The notes under the pieces are model-generated. The model was not told the DNA's origin, ran no database searches, and saw only the letters and a list, made by a program, of their open reading frames with translations. Positions 45,394 to 53,769 of a stretch of 64,000 nucleotides of DNA are shown piece by piece. The DNA is taken from NCBI RefSeq assembly GCF_027460065.1, contig NZ_JAPYZZ010000006.1:219334-283333 (forward strand). Reading direction: 5' to 3'. Made by a program: the position numbers and the translations under genes. The stretch's first letter is position 1. Every line of letters begins with the position of its first letter. The DNA comes from Martinezella rhizogenes. Lineage in GTDB: Bacteria > Pseudomonadota > Alphaproteobacteria > Rhizobiales > Rhizobiaceae.

Positions 45394-45873
45394 CTAAAGC
45401 AGGCCTGCTAGAGGCCGAACCATCGCGGAGCGTGCATCTTTACCTTCACTAGATTTTGCAATGACTGGTCCAAACTTCGTAGTAATCGCTTCCTGAAGAG
45501 AACCATGGACAGACGCTAACTCTTCGAAAAAAAGCTCTTCAAAAATCTCTTCTTGGAACTCACCTCGCTTACATTTGTGACGACCTACAAGGGCAACGTC
45601 GCGCTCCAAATTCTGTGAAAACTTTTTCGAGAACTCTCGCAGAAAGTCGGGGCGTGTTTTGAATGCGCTCAGGTCGCTTTGCTCTCTCAGCCTCAATGCG
45701 ACACCACTCTGATAAGAAGCGACTGGCAGGCCCACGGAATCTGGATGTTGTGAGAATGCGACGCTTCGACGGAGTCGATCCCAAACGTTCTTCACCCAGT
45801 GCTGTGTTTCCCGTCTAACGGACGATTTCGAAGGTTCATCAACGCCCGTAGCGCGTCGGGCTTTTGCTTCCAA
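45394..45873 (-). CDS. Hypothetical protein overlapping the zeta toxin gene
   Basis: This 159-residue basic protein overlaps the zeta gene end by 82 bases in another frame. The composition is rich in Arg and Lys with an acidic patch (EEIFEELFFEELASVHG). No family recognised. The overlap implies coupling to zeta; alternatively the two frames are parts of one gene separated by a frameshift. Confidence 0.5.
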   Translation of the reverse strand: MEAKARRATGVDEPSKSSVRRETQHWVKNVWDRLRRSVAFSQHPDSVGLPVASYQSGVALRLREQSDLSAFKTRPDFLREFSKKFSQNLERDVALVGRHKCKRGEFQEEIFEELFFEELASVHGSLQEAITTKFGPVIAKSSEGKDARSAMVRPLAGLL

Positions 45874-46571
45874 GTCGGTTCTCCGTTATTTCCTGCGACT
45901 TGTTCATTCTCGAAAATCGTTTTGCCGTCCCGGTTCACGATCGCAATTCTGTCAAAAGTTCTATTGTTTTCCACGTCAAAAGCGACACGTGGCCATATTG
46001 AATAGTAGTGATCGTGCGTATCAGCATCTGGCAACACAGTTGAGGCTAAGAATTTGTTCGCCAGTGCTTTTTCAAAACGATCATGAATGGCAGTAAAACT
46101 CGTTATTCTGTCCGTCGCAATAATATTTAGTTCTGTCCTGTAGCCATTTGAGCGCGCTTTATTCAAAAGCGAAATATATTGATTTGGCGAATAGCACGAC
46201 TCCAATATTATGTTAAATTTACTGTCTATACTACGATCAAATAGCTGATAATACCAATCGGTAACCGCAGACGAATTCTTTCGCTCTAGCGTATGCGAGC
46301 CCTTCATAAGGGCAGCATTGTTGCCAGGAATATAAGCGTTAAGATCGTCGGCTATTATTCGTTGGGTGCTTTCATCACCAAATGTGCTCTTGATTTGGCG
46401 AACCATGGTGCTCTTTCCAGCGCCCGGCTGGCCGCTGACTATAGCAAATATTGGCTTTTCAACAGGCGGCCCATGCGCACCAATTGCCGGAATGATTTCA
46501 GTTTCAAATATCAACTGCCGCTGCGTCGTCGACAGGGCTGGCGCTCTTTCAACTCCATGATCATTCTTCAT
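45792..46571 (-). CDS. Zeta-toxin family kinase
   Basis: This protein of about 259 residues has Walker A FAIVSGQPGAGKSTMVRQI at residues 42-60, then IIADDLNAYIPGN and a substrate-binding region (ILESCYSPNQYISLL) as in zeta/PezT toxins, which phosphorylate UDP-N-acetyl sugars. The ATG at 46571 has GAGGAG upstream and overlaps the preceding gene by 11 bases. The operon's vir box suggests induction together with virulence genes, which is unusual for a toxin-antitoxin pair and raises the possibility of a translocated effector. Confidence 0.82.
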   Translation of the reverse strand: MKNDHGVERAPALSTTQRQLIFETEIIPAIGAHGPPVEKPIFAIVSGQPGAGKSTMVRQIKSTFGDESTQRIIADDLNAYIPGNNAALMKGSHTLERKNSSAVTDWYYQLFDRSIDSKFNIILESCYSPNQYISLLNKARSNGYRTELNIIATDRITSFTAIHDRFEKALANKFLASTVLPDADTHDHYYSIWPRVAFDVENNRTFDRIAIVNRDGKTIFENEQVAGNNGEPTWKQKPDALRALMNLRNRPLDGKHSTG

Positions 46572-46905
46572 TTTCGCGTGGCTCCTCAAATTCGGTGAGC
46601 CACGGATCAACAAACATTTCGATGAAGCGATTCAACTCATCGGTCAGGTTTGCCGCCTCTACAGCGTTACCATCGAGAAATTCCAGTCGCCGTGCAAACT
46701 CGATGCGTTTAGTGTCGGCTAAAGCGTATCGGGATGCGAACTCCTCGAAGCGTTCGTGCCCACCATATTTGAAGGTGACTAGCCTTGAGGTGAATGCCCC
46801 CAACCTATCGTGAGCATCGTTTATGATCTCAAATGCCGGCTTATCCGAATAGCGCTTCGAAAGCCCGAGCTCGCCGCCTAGTCGGTGATCCAAATTTGGA
46901 ATCAT
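46561..46905 (-). CDS. Putative antitoxin or partner of the zeta toxin
   Basis: This 114-residue acidic protein (RRLEFLDGNAVEAANLTDEL, EFEEPRENEE end) is the first gene of the zeta operon and overlaps it. The start at 46905 has a strong GGAGAA site. Position and size fit an antitoxin or secretion chaperone; no epsilon or PezA similarity is evident. Confidence 0.6.
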   Translation of the reverse strand: MIPNLDHRLGGELGLSKRYSDKPAFEIINDAHDRLGAFTSRLVTFKYGGHERFEEFASRYALADTKRIEFARRLEFLDGNAVEAANLTDELNRFIEMFVDPWLTEFEEPRENEE

Positions 46906-46984
46906 GAGTATTCTCCTGGCCAAAGTTGAATTTGCAAAATACAACGCCCGCCAATATTTTCTGATTGCGAACAAAACTTTTGTT

Positions 46985-46998
46985 GTTACATTTGCAAT
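46985..46998 (-). promoter_or_regulatory. vir box of the zeta-toxin operon
   Basis: GTTACATTTGCAAT matches RTTDCAWWTGHAAY at all 14 positions, 80 bases upstream of the first gene of the zeta operon. Confidence 0.75.
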
Positions 46999-47042
46999 CC
47001 GGGATCAGAACAAGCGCAAGTCCGAAGGGACTAAAGACACTC

Positions 47043-47073
47043 ACTCCGCAAACAGGCGGAGTTTGGTGTTTTT
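47043..47073 (+). terminator. Possible terminator hairpin
   Basis: ACTCCGC and GCGGAGT pair around a 6-base loop (47043-47062) and are followed by TTGGTGTTTTT. It sits between two divergent promoters, so it may insulate them; a regulatory hairpin is the alternative. Confidence 0.35.
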
Positions 47074-47243
47074 CACTTGGAGACCGCGACTACGCCCGGC
47101 CCTACAGTTCTACCGTGTTTCATGCCGATAACAAGAAACCCTTCGATTTCCGAATAAGTGCTATCGTTCGCGGAATGCTCGTGATCGCAAATGCAATTGA
47201 TCGATAGAACATTCTAAAGAGTTCCATGTCGTTGATTGCTCAA

Positions 47244-47257
47244 ATTACATCTGCAAC
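47244..47257 (+). promoter_or_regulatory. vir box of the virF-like gene
   Basis: ATTACATCTGCAAC matches the vir box consensus at 13 of 14 positions, 72 bases upstream of the start codon. Confidence 0.72.
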
Positions 47258-47328
47258 CCAATTAAACAATACATGGCGGGAAGCACTTGGTATGATGATT
47301 GTACTGCGTTGAAATTAGGTAACGTGCC

Positions 47329-48282
47329 ATGAATAGGACGAATGCGACCCGTCAAGCCACAAGTAGTTTGAACGCTTTCGATCGGTTGGATTCCGACACC
47401 GCGGGCAAGATTCTTGGTTTCTTGGTCAGCAACGATGCTCCAGAAACGATGAGATCTCTAAATGCGTTACGACGCACCAGTAAGAGATTACGCAACACCG
47501 TGGAAAACGATGAAAATACTGGGGCTTTGTACCACAATTTGAGCCGATTGAGCAAAGCAATCGACATCATCTATCGCACCGCGATTCCGGAGACTGGCTT
47601 CGATTATCCCGACGATGATCAAGGTCACAGGGCGCACGCGCATGTTCGCATTGAAGCCGTTGAGGCAACTTTACATCTTCAACCGACATTTAGGAAACGT
47701 GAACTCGTGGTGCATGTTATGAACATGGAGCACGGCTTGGATCAAGCTTGGGCGATTGGACGACTGGCCGGGAATCTTAAGATTTTTGATCAGATCGAGA
47801 GCAACGCTATCCTTCAAAAATCATTCGAATATTTCTCGGATGACCTTGAAGGCATGAGTGACCTGCACATGGTGGCGGGCGGGATAGCGCTTGTCGAAGC
47901 CGACGTTAAAATGACTCCGCTCCAAAGACGGATGGTACAAACCATCGTGGAATCCAACGGACAGCATCATGTTCTAGATGCAGCAATTAGCATCTGTCAG
48001 AAACGAGCAGAACGTAGAAGTGAGATCCGTACAAAATGGGAAGACAAAATAAGTGCCTCAAGTACCGGTTGCAGCGTATCAAGTTTAGACCCTATAATAA
48101 CCGGAATCGAAAAGTCCATCCAAGAGTTGGTGACTGGATACCGGGGAAGTGATTTCGATCGCATGACGAAAGCAACCGAAATCCAGGTACATGTAGCGGA
48201 CTTAGTGAAACGCACCATAGATATCCATCAAAGTAGGGGTTCAGATCGAGAATACAGAGAGCGATCAGATTTTGGACGATAG
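47329..48282 (+). CDS. VirF-like F-box effector, candidate type IV secretion substrate
   Basis: This 317-residue protein has an N-terminal F-box-like segment at about residues 14-60 (FDRLDSDTAGKILGFL, LNALRRTSKRLRNTVE). The C-terminus is short, hydrophilic and arginine-rich (SRGSDREYRERSDFGR), like the VirB/D4 translocation signal of VirF, VirE2 and VirE3. In plant cells such F-box proteins join SCF ubiquitin ligases. It is much longer than octopine VirF (202 residues) and the middle part is not recognisably VirF, so it may be a distinct F-box effector. A vir box precedes it. Confidence 0.72.
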   Translation: MNRTNATRQATSSLNAFDRLDSDTAGKILGFLVSNDAPETMRSLNALRRTSKRLRNTVENDENTGALYHNLSRLSKAIDIIYRTAIPETGFDYPDDDQGHRAHAHVRIEAVEATLHLQPTFRKRELVVHVMNMEHGLDQAWAIGRLAGNLKIFDQIESNAILQKSFEYFSDDLEGMSDLHMVAGGIALVEADVKMTPLQRRMVQTIVESNGQHHVLDAAISICQKRAERRSEIRTKWEDKISASSTGCSVSSLDPIITGIEKSIQELVTGYRGSDFDRMTKATEIQVHVADLVKRTIDIHQSRGSDREYRERSDFGR

Positions 48283-48649
48283 ACAGTGAGGCTATCTAAA
48301 ATCGATGCCGCAAAAGTTCGCTGTTCGCGAGTGCGGCCGCCTTCTTGGCCATGAACGGGGACTAGATAAAGACCGGAAAATCGCCAAGCCGAATCCCCGA
48401 CACATCAAAGTTCTCAATCGCCCTCAGCTGATGTCTGCCCACACTCTGTTCGAGAGCCATAGCAGGGAATCCGCTTATCAGGCTCGCGGCAAATAAGCTT
48501 ATCCGTCCATCGCGGTGCTTCGTCTCTTGCAAAATTCTCACGTAAGAGGGAATTTCGACAAGGTGCCGTGCCGCTTCGCAATTCCGCCCAGTGCCGCTTT
48601 GGCTGCCTGCTTTAACGAACGTCAAGCTTTCCGAACCATAGACTGGGAC
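48283..48649. other. Stretch between the virF-like gene and ihfB
   Basis: About 370 bases. A minus-strand frame of 113 residues (48362-48703, containing [20 protein letters not shown]) has some coding character but overlaps the ihfB start and has no recognised family, so I leave it unassigned. Confidence 0.35.
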
Positions 48650-48973
48650 ATGATCAAATCCGAACTTATCGAAATCCTCGCTCATCGCAGACCCTTTCTG
48701 CATTTAAAGGATGCGGAAAGAATCGTTGATGCGATCCTCGAGGAAATGGCCGAAGCACTGATGCGCGGTGACAGGATTGAACTGAGAGGGTTCGGCGCGT
48801 TCAGTGTCCGCCATCGCCGAGCGAAATCAGGCAGAAACCCCAAGACGAACACGTCGATTTTCATCGAAGAAAAGTGGGTTCCGTTTTTCAAGGCGGGAAG
48901 AGAAATGCAGCATCGCCTGAACGCGCCCAGCAACCTCGATGCTCGTGAAACTGGTCCTGCTTCAAAAGTCTAG
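48650..48973 (+). CDS. Integration host factor beta-like DNA-binding protein
   Basis: This 107-residue HU/IHF-family protein begins [20 protein letters not shown] and has the IHF-beta arm region ([40 protein letters not shown]). The length is slightly above the chromosomal form. It would bend DNA and could shape plasmid promoters. No strong ribosome-binding site is seen. Confidence 0.88.
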   Translation: MIKSELIEILAHRRPFLHLKDAERIVDAILEEMAEALMRGDRIELRGFGAFSVRHRRAKSGRNPKTNTSIFIEEKWVPFFKAGREMQHRLNAPSNLDARETGPASKV

Positions 48974-49020
48974 CTACGATATAGCTCGCAATCCGACCAA
49001 AAAACAGTAAGGGGAACTTT

Positions 49021-49323
49021 ATGACGAGAGGGAAAGTCAAGTGGTTTGACGCGAGCAAAAAGTACGGCTTTATAAAGCCCGACGACGGTAGCCCGGATGT
49101 GTTCGTCCATCTCAGTGAAGTTATGAAGGCGAAACTGCCTCATCTGACACCAGGCGTGCCCATTGCCTATGCTCTTGAGATTGAAGATGGCAAAAGGTCG
49201 GCAAAAGACCTCTCGCCAGTGACCAGCGATGCTGATCCAAAATCTCCCGTCCAAACGACGAATGAGCCGCTCAACGATTTTGCGGACGAATTCGAAAAGG
49301 AATGGGGATTGCGGCAAGCCTGA
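49021..49323 (+). CDS. Cold-shock-domain protein with C-terminal extension
   Basis: This 100-residue protein has a cold-shock domain ([20 protein letters not shown]) followed by an acidic tail of about 35 residues. An AAGGGGAA ribosome-binding site precedes it. It lies 47 bases after ihfB, probably in one transcript. Confidence 0.88.
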   Translation: MTRGKVKWFDASKKYGFIKPDDGSPDVFVHLSEVMKAKLPHLTPGVPIAYALEIEDGKRSAKDLSPVTSDADPKSPVQTTNEPLNDFADEFEKEWGLRQA

Positions 49324-49725
49324 AGCCGGCTCGGTTGTTCTCCGGCATTTAAAATTCGGTTGCAGCCTTACCTTTTCGCCAGCCTGCAACGAGAGACCAA
49401 TAAGTCGATTTTTCTTGGCCAGTTCGCTTGCAACCATTATCTGTAGCCTAGACCTTTTTGTTTCGCGTATGGGGTTTTACGTCGCATATGATTGGAACGG
49501 CGCCAGGACACGGCGCATCAAGCTCTTGAAGTTCAGCGTTTCGCTTCTGATCGGCCTGGCTCTCCTGGCCGGCCCAGCGATGTTGCTCGTCCGAGCTCAT
49601 CCCTAGAGTCGGAAAATGCCGGCGACCTGGTATATGCTGGGATCGCGCGACGGATATCCACGACGGTCAATCGTCTCGCCATTTCCCATGGAAAAGCAAA
49701 AGTCCGCTCGACCCTGCCCTGTGGA
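49324..49725. other. Gene-poor stretch
   Basis: About 400 bases. A 45-codon frame at 49470-49606 (MGFYVAYDWNGARTRRIKLL then a hydrophobic segment) could be a small membrane peptide but lacks a ribosome-binding site. Nothing else is seen. Confidence 0.35.
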
Positions 49726-49902
49726 TCAATTGGGCATTTCCCTGTGGCGATCCAGCGCCTCAAGCAACGGGATAATTCCTTCAGCGACTTGCGCAGACTG
49801 ATGTTCAAGTATGATACCGGGTCGCACGATCCGTCTCGAAGGAAGAGCGTCGACGACAGCGTAGGTATGATCCTCATCTTCAATGAGCACATATCTTTGC
49901 AT
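49726..49902 (-). CDS. Very small hypothetical protein
   Basis: This 58-residue frame (MQRYVLIEDEDHTYAVVDAL) has a GGAG site nine bases upstream of the ATG at 49902. It looks protein-like; no family recognised. A longer start at 49950 is open. Confidence 0.4.
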   Translation of the reverse strand: MQRYVLIEDEDHTYAVVDALPSRRIVRPGIILEHQSAQVAEGIIPLLEALDRHREMPN

Positions 49903-50062
49903 GGCATGGATCTCCACAAACCTGTGCCTGACGACCAAGATGCTAGACATCGCACAGAATGATGCGCTGACGGTCACATTTTCCGAGCGACATGGTTCGA
50001 GTGTCGCTGTCAAAGAAGGCAAATTGGCTTGTCGACGAGCATTATCGTCGCGTCGCGACAGC

Positions 50063-50422
50063 TCAATGCAGCGACGCCTGTTCAGACAAGAGCAGTTCAT
50101 GCACTGCTGTATCGACGATCTCTCCGAGCCTGCGCCAACCGTAGAGATCACGCTCGCCCACGCGCTCCTGGATCGCAGCCAGCATCCAACCAGCCGCGGC
50201 TGCATTGTCGGCGTTCTTATACAGGTTGAAATGCGCCAGGCATGCCTCGATACGCGGGCGCGCTGAACCGTGATCACGATCTATCGTCGCTATGAGCGAA
50301 CGCCCATCGTGGTAGGCATTCGCTATACGCTGCTTGCCTTGCGCTCCGCTCTCAACAATCTTCCTGACGGTAAAGAGCAGGGCCATCAGCAAGTCAGCCG
50401 TTTCGTCGGGTACCACCTTCAT
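50063..50422 (-). CDS. Small rhizobial hypothetical protein
   Basis: This 119-residue helical protein (ADLLMALLFTVRKIVESGAQ, AAAAGWMLAAIQERVGERDL) has a strong AGGAGGTG ribosome-binding site right before its ATG. The family is unknown to me. Confidence 0.6.
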   Translation of the reverse strand: MKVVPDETADLLMALLFTVRKIVESGAQGKQRIANAYHDGRSLIATIDRDHGSARPRIEACLAHFNLYKNADNAAAAGWMLAAIQERVGERDLYGWRRLGEIVDTAVHELLLSEQASLH

Positions 50423-50559
50423 GCACCTCCTGCGTCTTCGATCGCCCTCGGCCCAGCCGTAACCGGAACGGCTGCATCATATTATCATCCGCATACGATC
50501 ATCTCCGGGCAGATTTGCACCCAGGTCCCTCCCTCCTTACGGAGGGGTCGTCTCACCAA

Positions 50560-50593
50560 ATATCTGAATTTAAGATAACTGAAAAACAGATAT
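50560..50593 (+). promoter_or_regulatory. Inverted-repeat operator upstream of the XRE regulator
   Basis: ATATCTG (50560-50566) and CAGATAT (50587-50593) form a 7-base inverted repeat 26 bases before the gene. It is well placed for autoregulation by the XRE protein. Confidence 0.5.
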
Positions 50594-50618
50594 ACTGGAA
50601 GCCCCATCTTATCTAAGG

Positions 50619-50870
50619 ATGGGTGATGACGTGACGAAAACGCTCGGCACGAAACGACATCAGGCGCTGATCGCGCTTCTGATTGAAAAACGTGAGGCGA
50701 AAGGCCTGACGCAAACGGATCTCGCCGCCAAGCTCGGCGAGTATCAGTCTTTCGTCGCCCGTCTCGAAAGCGGACAGCGACGGGTCGATGTGATCGAGTT
50801 TCTTGAACTCTCTGAAATCTTGGGTTTCGACGCAGCTCAAGCTCTCTCGGCGATCGCAAAGGAAAAATAG
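50619..50870 (+). CDS. XRE-family transcriptional regulator
   Basis: This 83-residue helix-turn-helix protein has the XRE fold over most of its length (LIEKREAKGLTQTDLAAKLG, SFVARLESGQRRVDVIEFLE). The start may be the ATG at 50619 or the GTG at 50631. It is probably a DNA-binding repressor of its own promoter. Confidence 0.85.
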   Translation: MGDDVTKTLGTKRHQALIALLIEKREAKGLTQTDLAAKLGEYQSFVARLESGQRRVDVIEFLELSEILGFDAAQALSAIAKEK

Positions 50871-51666
50871 CCCCGATCTTGTGATGATGTGAAGCGGGCC
50901 ATTGTCTCCATTCAGGCCAGGGAATTATACGGTCGGCGCTGAAGAGCTCGAAGAGCTGCACGGATCGATCGCAAAGAATAGCAGTTCAGCCGCACGGCTG
51001 CATGCGCCTTAGGCCATGATTGAACAATCTCAGACGTAGCCGAGCGGAGGTTCGTCGAAGATCAGCGTATCACTGAAGCTGCCGACACTGAGAAAGCCGT
51101 TGACCGCATCGCACCAACAACGGACATGCCGATTTCCCAATCCGATTTGGCCAGAAAGATTGGTTTAAGTTTTAGCAAATGCACAAATACGAGCCCGACT
51201 TAAATCGCGTGAGTACGTCACGTCTGTTTGAGATCGCGACCGCTCTCAACGCGCCGATCAGCTACTTTCTCGATAAGCCAGGAAGGTCTTAGGAAGCACG
51301 ATTCCGATACGATCGTGCTCAATATAGAAAGACATTTCGCGCATCTCGATAGCGATGAAGAACAGGATCTGATCGGGCGCATGTTACTACTTCCGGAGCG
51401 CGTCAGACGACGGATCGTCTCACTCGTCAGCACATTAACGGACGGATAAAGCCATCACGACCGGAGACGTTTTTCTTCAGGCGGGAATGCGTCCACAATT
51501 GCAATGGCGTCGATACGAGCAACGGCACCCCGATCAGGTGCATTTCGCTGAGGGCGTCCTGCCAAGGAACAGCAACCAAGCGCTATTCAAAGCAAGGAAA
51601 TTCATTGGACCTTCGCGCCGAAATTGTACCATGGTGCATATTGATTTCATCATTTTGAGAGCAACC
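50871..51666. other. Decayed region with an XRE pseudogene
   Basis: About 800 bases without an intact gene. The part 51118-51448 is a frameshifted XRE regulator (separate entry); the rest shows nothing recognisable. Confidence 0.5.
51118..51448 (+). pseudogene. Frameshifted XRE-type regulator remnant
   Basis: Three successive frames carry pieces of one XRE regulator: PISQSDLARKIGLSF, then NRVSTSRLFEIATALNAPIS-YFLDKPGRS, then a C-terminal helical piece in the frame that stops at 51449. At least two frame changes separate them. This pattern is common for plasmid XRE genes under decay. Confidence 0.6.
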
Positions 51667-53058
51667 ATGGACAATCAGGCGCAACAGCCAAACCGGGAAC
51701 ATCACTTTTACGTCTCGACCGCCAAGTCTGTGTTCCACCATCCCGAATATGGCATTGTGGTTGCGCATGATCCCATCAGACTCGCGGACGCTGAGCGATA
51801 TGGACTGAGCCCGATTTTGCTTTATGGCCTCACCGTCGCCGGCCTTCCAATCCGCTGGCTGACATTCTCGACCGTTACACATCGCAGACCGTTTCGCGAA
51901 GTGTTGCTGACGGCGTGGGGAAACGCGGAAGGATTGCGTGGCGTGCCGGATATTCTCCGTGTGAACCGCTATATTGCGCAGGCCGATCCATCGCTGGCGG
52001 CGGATCTCACCAAAATCGGAGTCCGGCTGGAGGTTGCCGACGCCAAGGATAAAACAGTACCCGCATCGTTGCGATCGGCCCAGGATGCATCTGGTTGGTT
52101 ATTGAAGAAGCAGGATCCGGTTGAACTGTCGCTGGCCGCGTCCGTCGAGGCCTTGTGCCGTGATGCACATAGGGATCACGACTGGAGGGCGGACCAAGGC
52201 CCTCCCAGGCTCAGCAACCGAAAACTGGAGGAGAAGATCGAGCGGTGGCTGGAGTTGCCAATGCGCAACCCGGCATCAATTCCCCTCCAAGAGGTCGATT
52301 GGGAAGCCGGTCCATGGCTGTCATCCTGGGAGACATCCCTTCCACCCGATCAACCACGTTATTTTGATCACGACGGGCTTGGCGGCAGAACCTGGCTACG
52401 TTTGGGGAAGGCTCCATCAGAGGATATCGACGATGATGACAATGACGAAATCCCGGTCTACGAAGAGTACGACAATACGGCGGAAATCGCCAAAAATCTG
52501 GTAGCATCCTGGCCCAATCCGCCGAAAGAGATCGCAGCTGCGATCGGGATTACACTGCGACAACTCCAATGGTTTGTCTCGGGACGCTCCCCCTTGGACA
52601 AGTCGACCTGCGACGACCTGAGGCAGTTAATGGGCATCCTCTATGACGAGCGGATGGGCGGCTACACTTCTTGGGGACCTTATGTTCTGATCGCGAGAAA
52701 AGCCATGGCCCTCGAAGCGATCTATCAGGAGATCTCGGGCGGCGGTGATGCTTGCCCTTGTGAACTCGTTCCCGCCCAGGGAGAGGCAGACCCGAGCTGG
52801 CGGTACGTCTTGATCAATGCGCATAGCACTCCGCCGACCCTTGTCATGGCCCCTCGCGGAGAAACAACCACGCAACGCCTCCCCGAGTTGATCATGAACT
52901 ACGAGGGCATCCGGCCGGTTTCGCCGGCCTTTTACCGAGACGTGGTCACCACCTGCGCCCGCGCCTGCCAGACGCCACAGGCCAACGTCCGGGAGATGAC
53001 GGAATTCGCAAAACGGTATGAACGGCACTGGATTGATTGTGCATGGCTACCGGACTGA
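51667..53058 (+). CDS. Hypothetical protein of rhizobial plasmids
   Basis: This 463-residue protein begins MDNQAQQPNREHHFYVSTAK with GAGAG upstream; the frame is open back to 51487. It has an acidic stretch (SEDIDDDDNDEIPVYEEYDN) at about 250-275 and a helix-turn-helix-like part (PPKEIAAAIGITLRQLQWFV). I do not recognise the family. It overlaps the next gene, suggesting a pair. Confidence 0.6.
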   Translation: MDNQAQQPNREHHFYVSTAKSVFHHPEYGIVVAHDPIRLADAERYGLSPILLYGLTVAGLPIRWLTFSTVTHRRPFREVLLTAWGNAEGLRGVPDILRVNRYIAQADPSLAADLTKIGVRLEVADAKDKTVPASLRSAQDASGWLLKKQDPVELSLAASVEALCRDAHRDHDWRADQGPPRLSNRKLEEKIERWLELPMRNPASIPLQEVDWEAGPWLSSWETSLPPDQPRYFDHDGLGGRTWLRLGKAPSEDIDDDDNDEIPVYEEYDNTAEIAKNLVASWPNPPKEIAAAIGITLRQLQWFVSGRSPLDKSTCDDLRQLMGILYDERMGGYTSWGPYVLIARKAMALEAIYQEISGGGDACPCELVPAQGEADPSWRYVLINAHSTPPTLVMAPRGETTTQRLPELIMNYEGIRPVSPAFYRDVVTTCARACQTPQANVREMTEFAKRYERHWIDCAWLPD

Positions 53059-53500
53059 ACTTTCTGGTGCCACACGAGCTCTGATGTTTGATCGCGTTCG
53101 AACATATCGGCCCGGATTCTTTGCACGGCTCCTTCCACAGGGAAAATGGAAGGTGTCGCTGAACTCACCGTTTCCCGCAGCCGTGCAGCTCGATGTCAGC
53201 GGGGGCATCAGTCTTCCTTGCCTGGACGTTATCGCTATTTCCGTCAGCAAGGCGCTGCTGTGGCATACGGTCGAGGTCCGGTCTCTCACTCGAATCTACG
53301 GCCTGGCCTGCCTTGGAGAAGAGGCAGCGACCCAGCTGGCGGCTGATCTCTACAGCTTCATCAACCATCACCTCTTCGAATTGATCGACTCAGACTCCGG
53401 TCATTTGAGCGAGGTGGACACGAGGCTACAGTCCATGATCGAGGATGGCCGGCAATATCTAGCCCAAACCGACCTTTCCCGTGTGTATACGGTTGCCTAA
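53018..53500 (+). CDS. Hypothetical protein, possibly truncated
   Basis: This frame of 160 residues overlaps the previous gene by 41 bases; a start at 53084 (MFDRVRTYRPGFFARLLPQG) is also possible. It ends right at the start of a 58-base repeat shared with 34760, so its C-terminus may have been lost by an old insertion. No family recognised with confidence. Confidence 0.5.
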   Translation: MNGTGLIVHGYRTELSGATRALMFDRVRTYRPGFFARLLPQGKWKVSLNSPFPAAVQLDVSGGISLPCLDVIAISVSKALLWHTVEVRSLTRIYGLACLGEEAATQLAADLYSFINHHLFELIDSDSGHLSEVDTRLQSMIEDGRQYLAQTDLSRVYTVA

Positions 53501-53554
53501 AACTGCGGTCATCCGGCGCCGAGACGGGCACAGCGATTTTTCGGCGGTGAGTTC
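53497..53554 (+). repeat. 58-base diverged repeat, copy B
   Basis: This is the counterpart of 34760-34817: CTAAAACTGCGG at the start and TTTTTCGGCGGTGAGTTC at the end. It contains the stop codon region of the preceding gene. Confidence 0.6.
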
Positions 53555-53769
53555 CCTGTGTGCGACAGATGAAGATAGCGAAAGCGCTCGCTTTAGCCGA
53601 AAATTAATCGGTCATCCCTTAGCGTTGAATCATTGGGTCATCCGATTCCCTCCGCGATGAATGGCAATGAACGCCACCCGAACCCGGGCTCCCAGATCAT
53701 CAAATGTAGCGTCGCGCACTCGCTGCTGCCGAACCTCGGCTGCGCGTGAGAGCCGTTGAGGGGCCAAGC

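Larger units (their letters stand above)
46906..47328. other. Divergent intergenic region with two vir boxes
   Basis: About 420 bases between the zeta operon (leftward) and the virF-like gene (rightward). It holds vir boxes at 46985 and 47244 and a hairpin at 47043 between them, so both transcription units look VirG-controlled. Confidence 0.65.
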
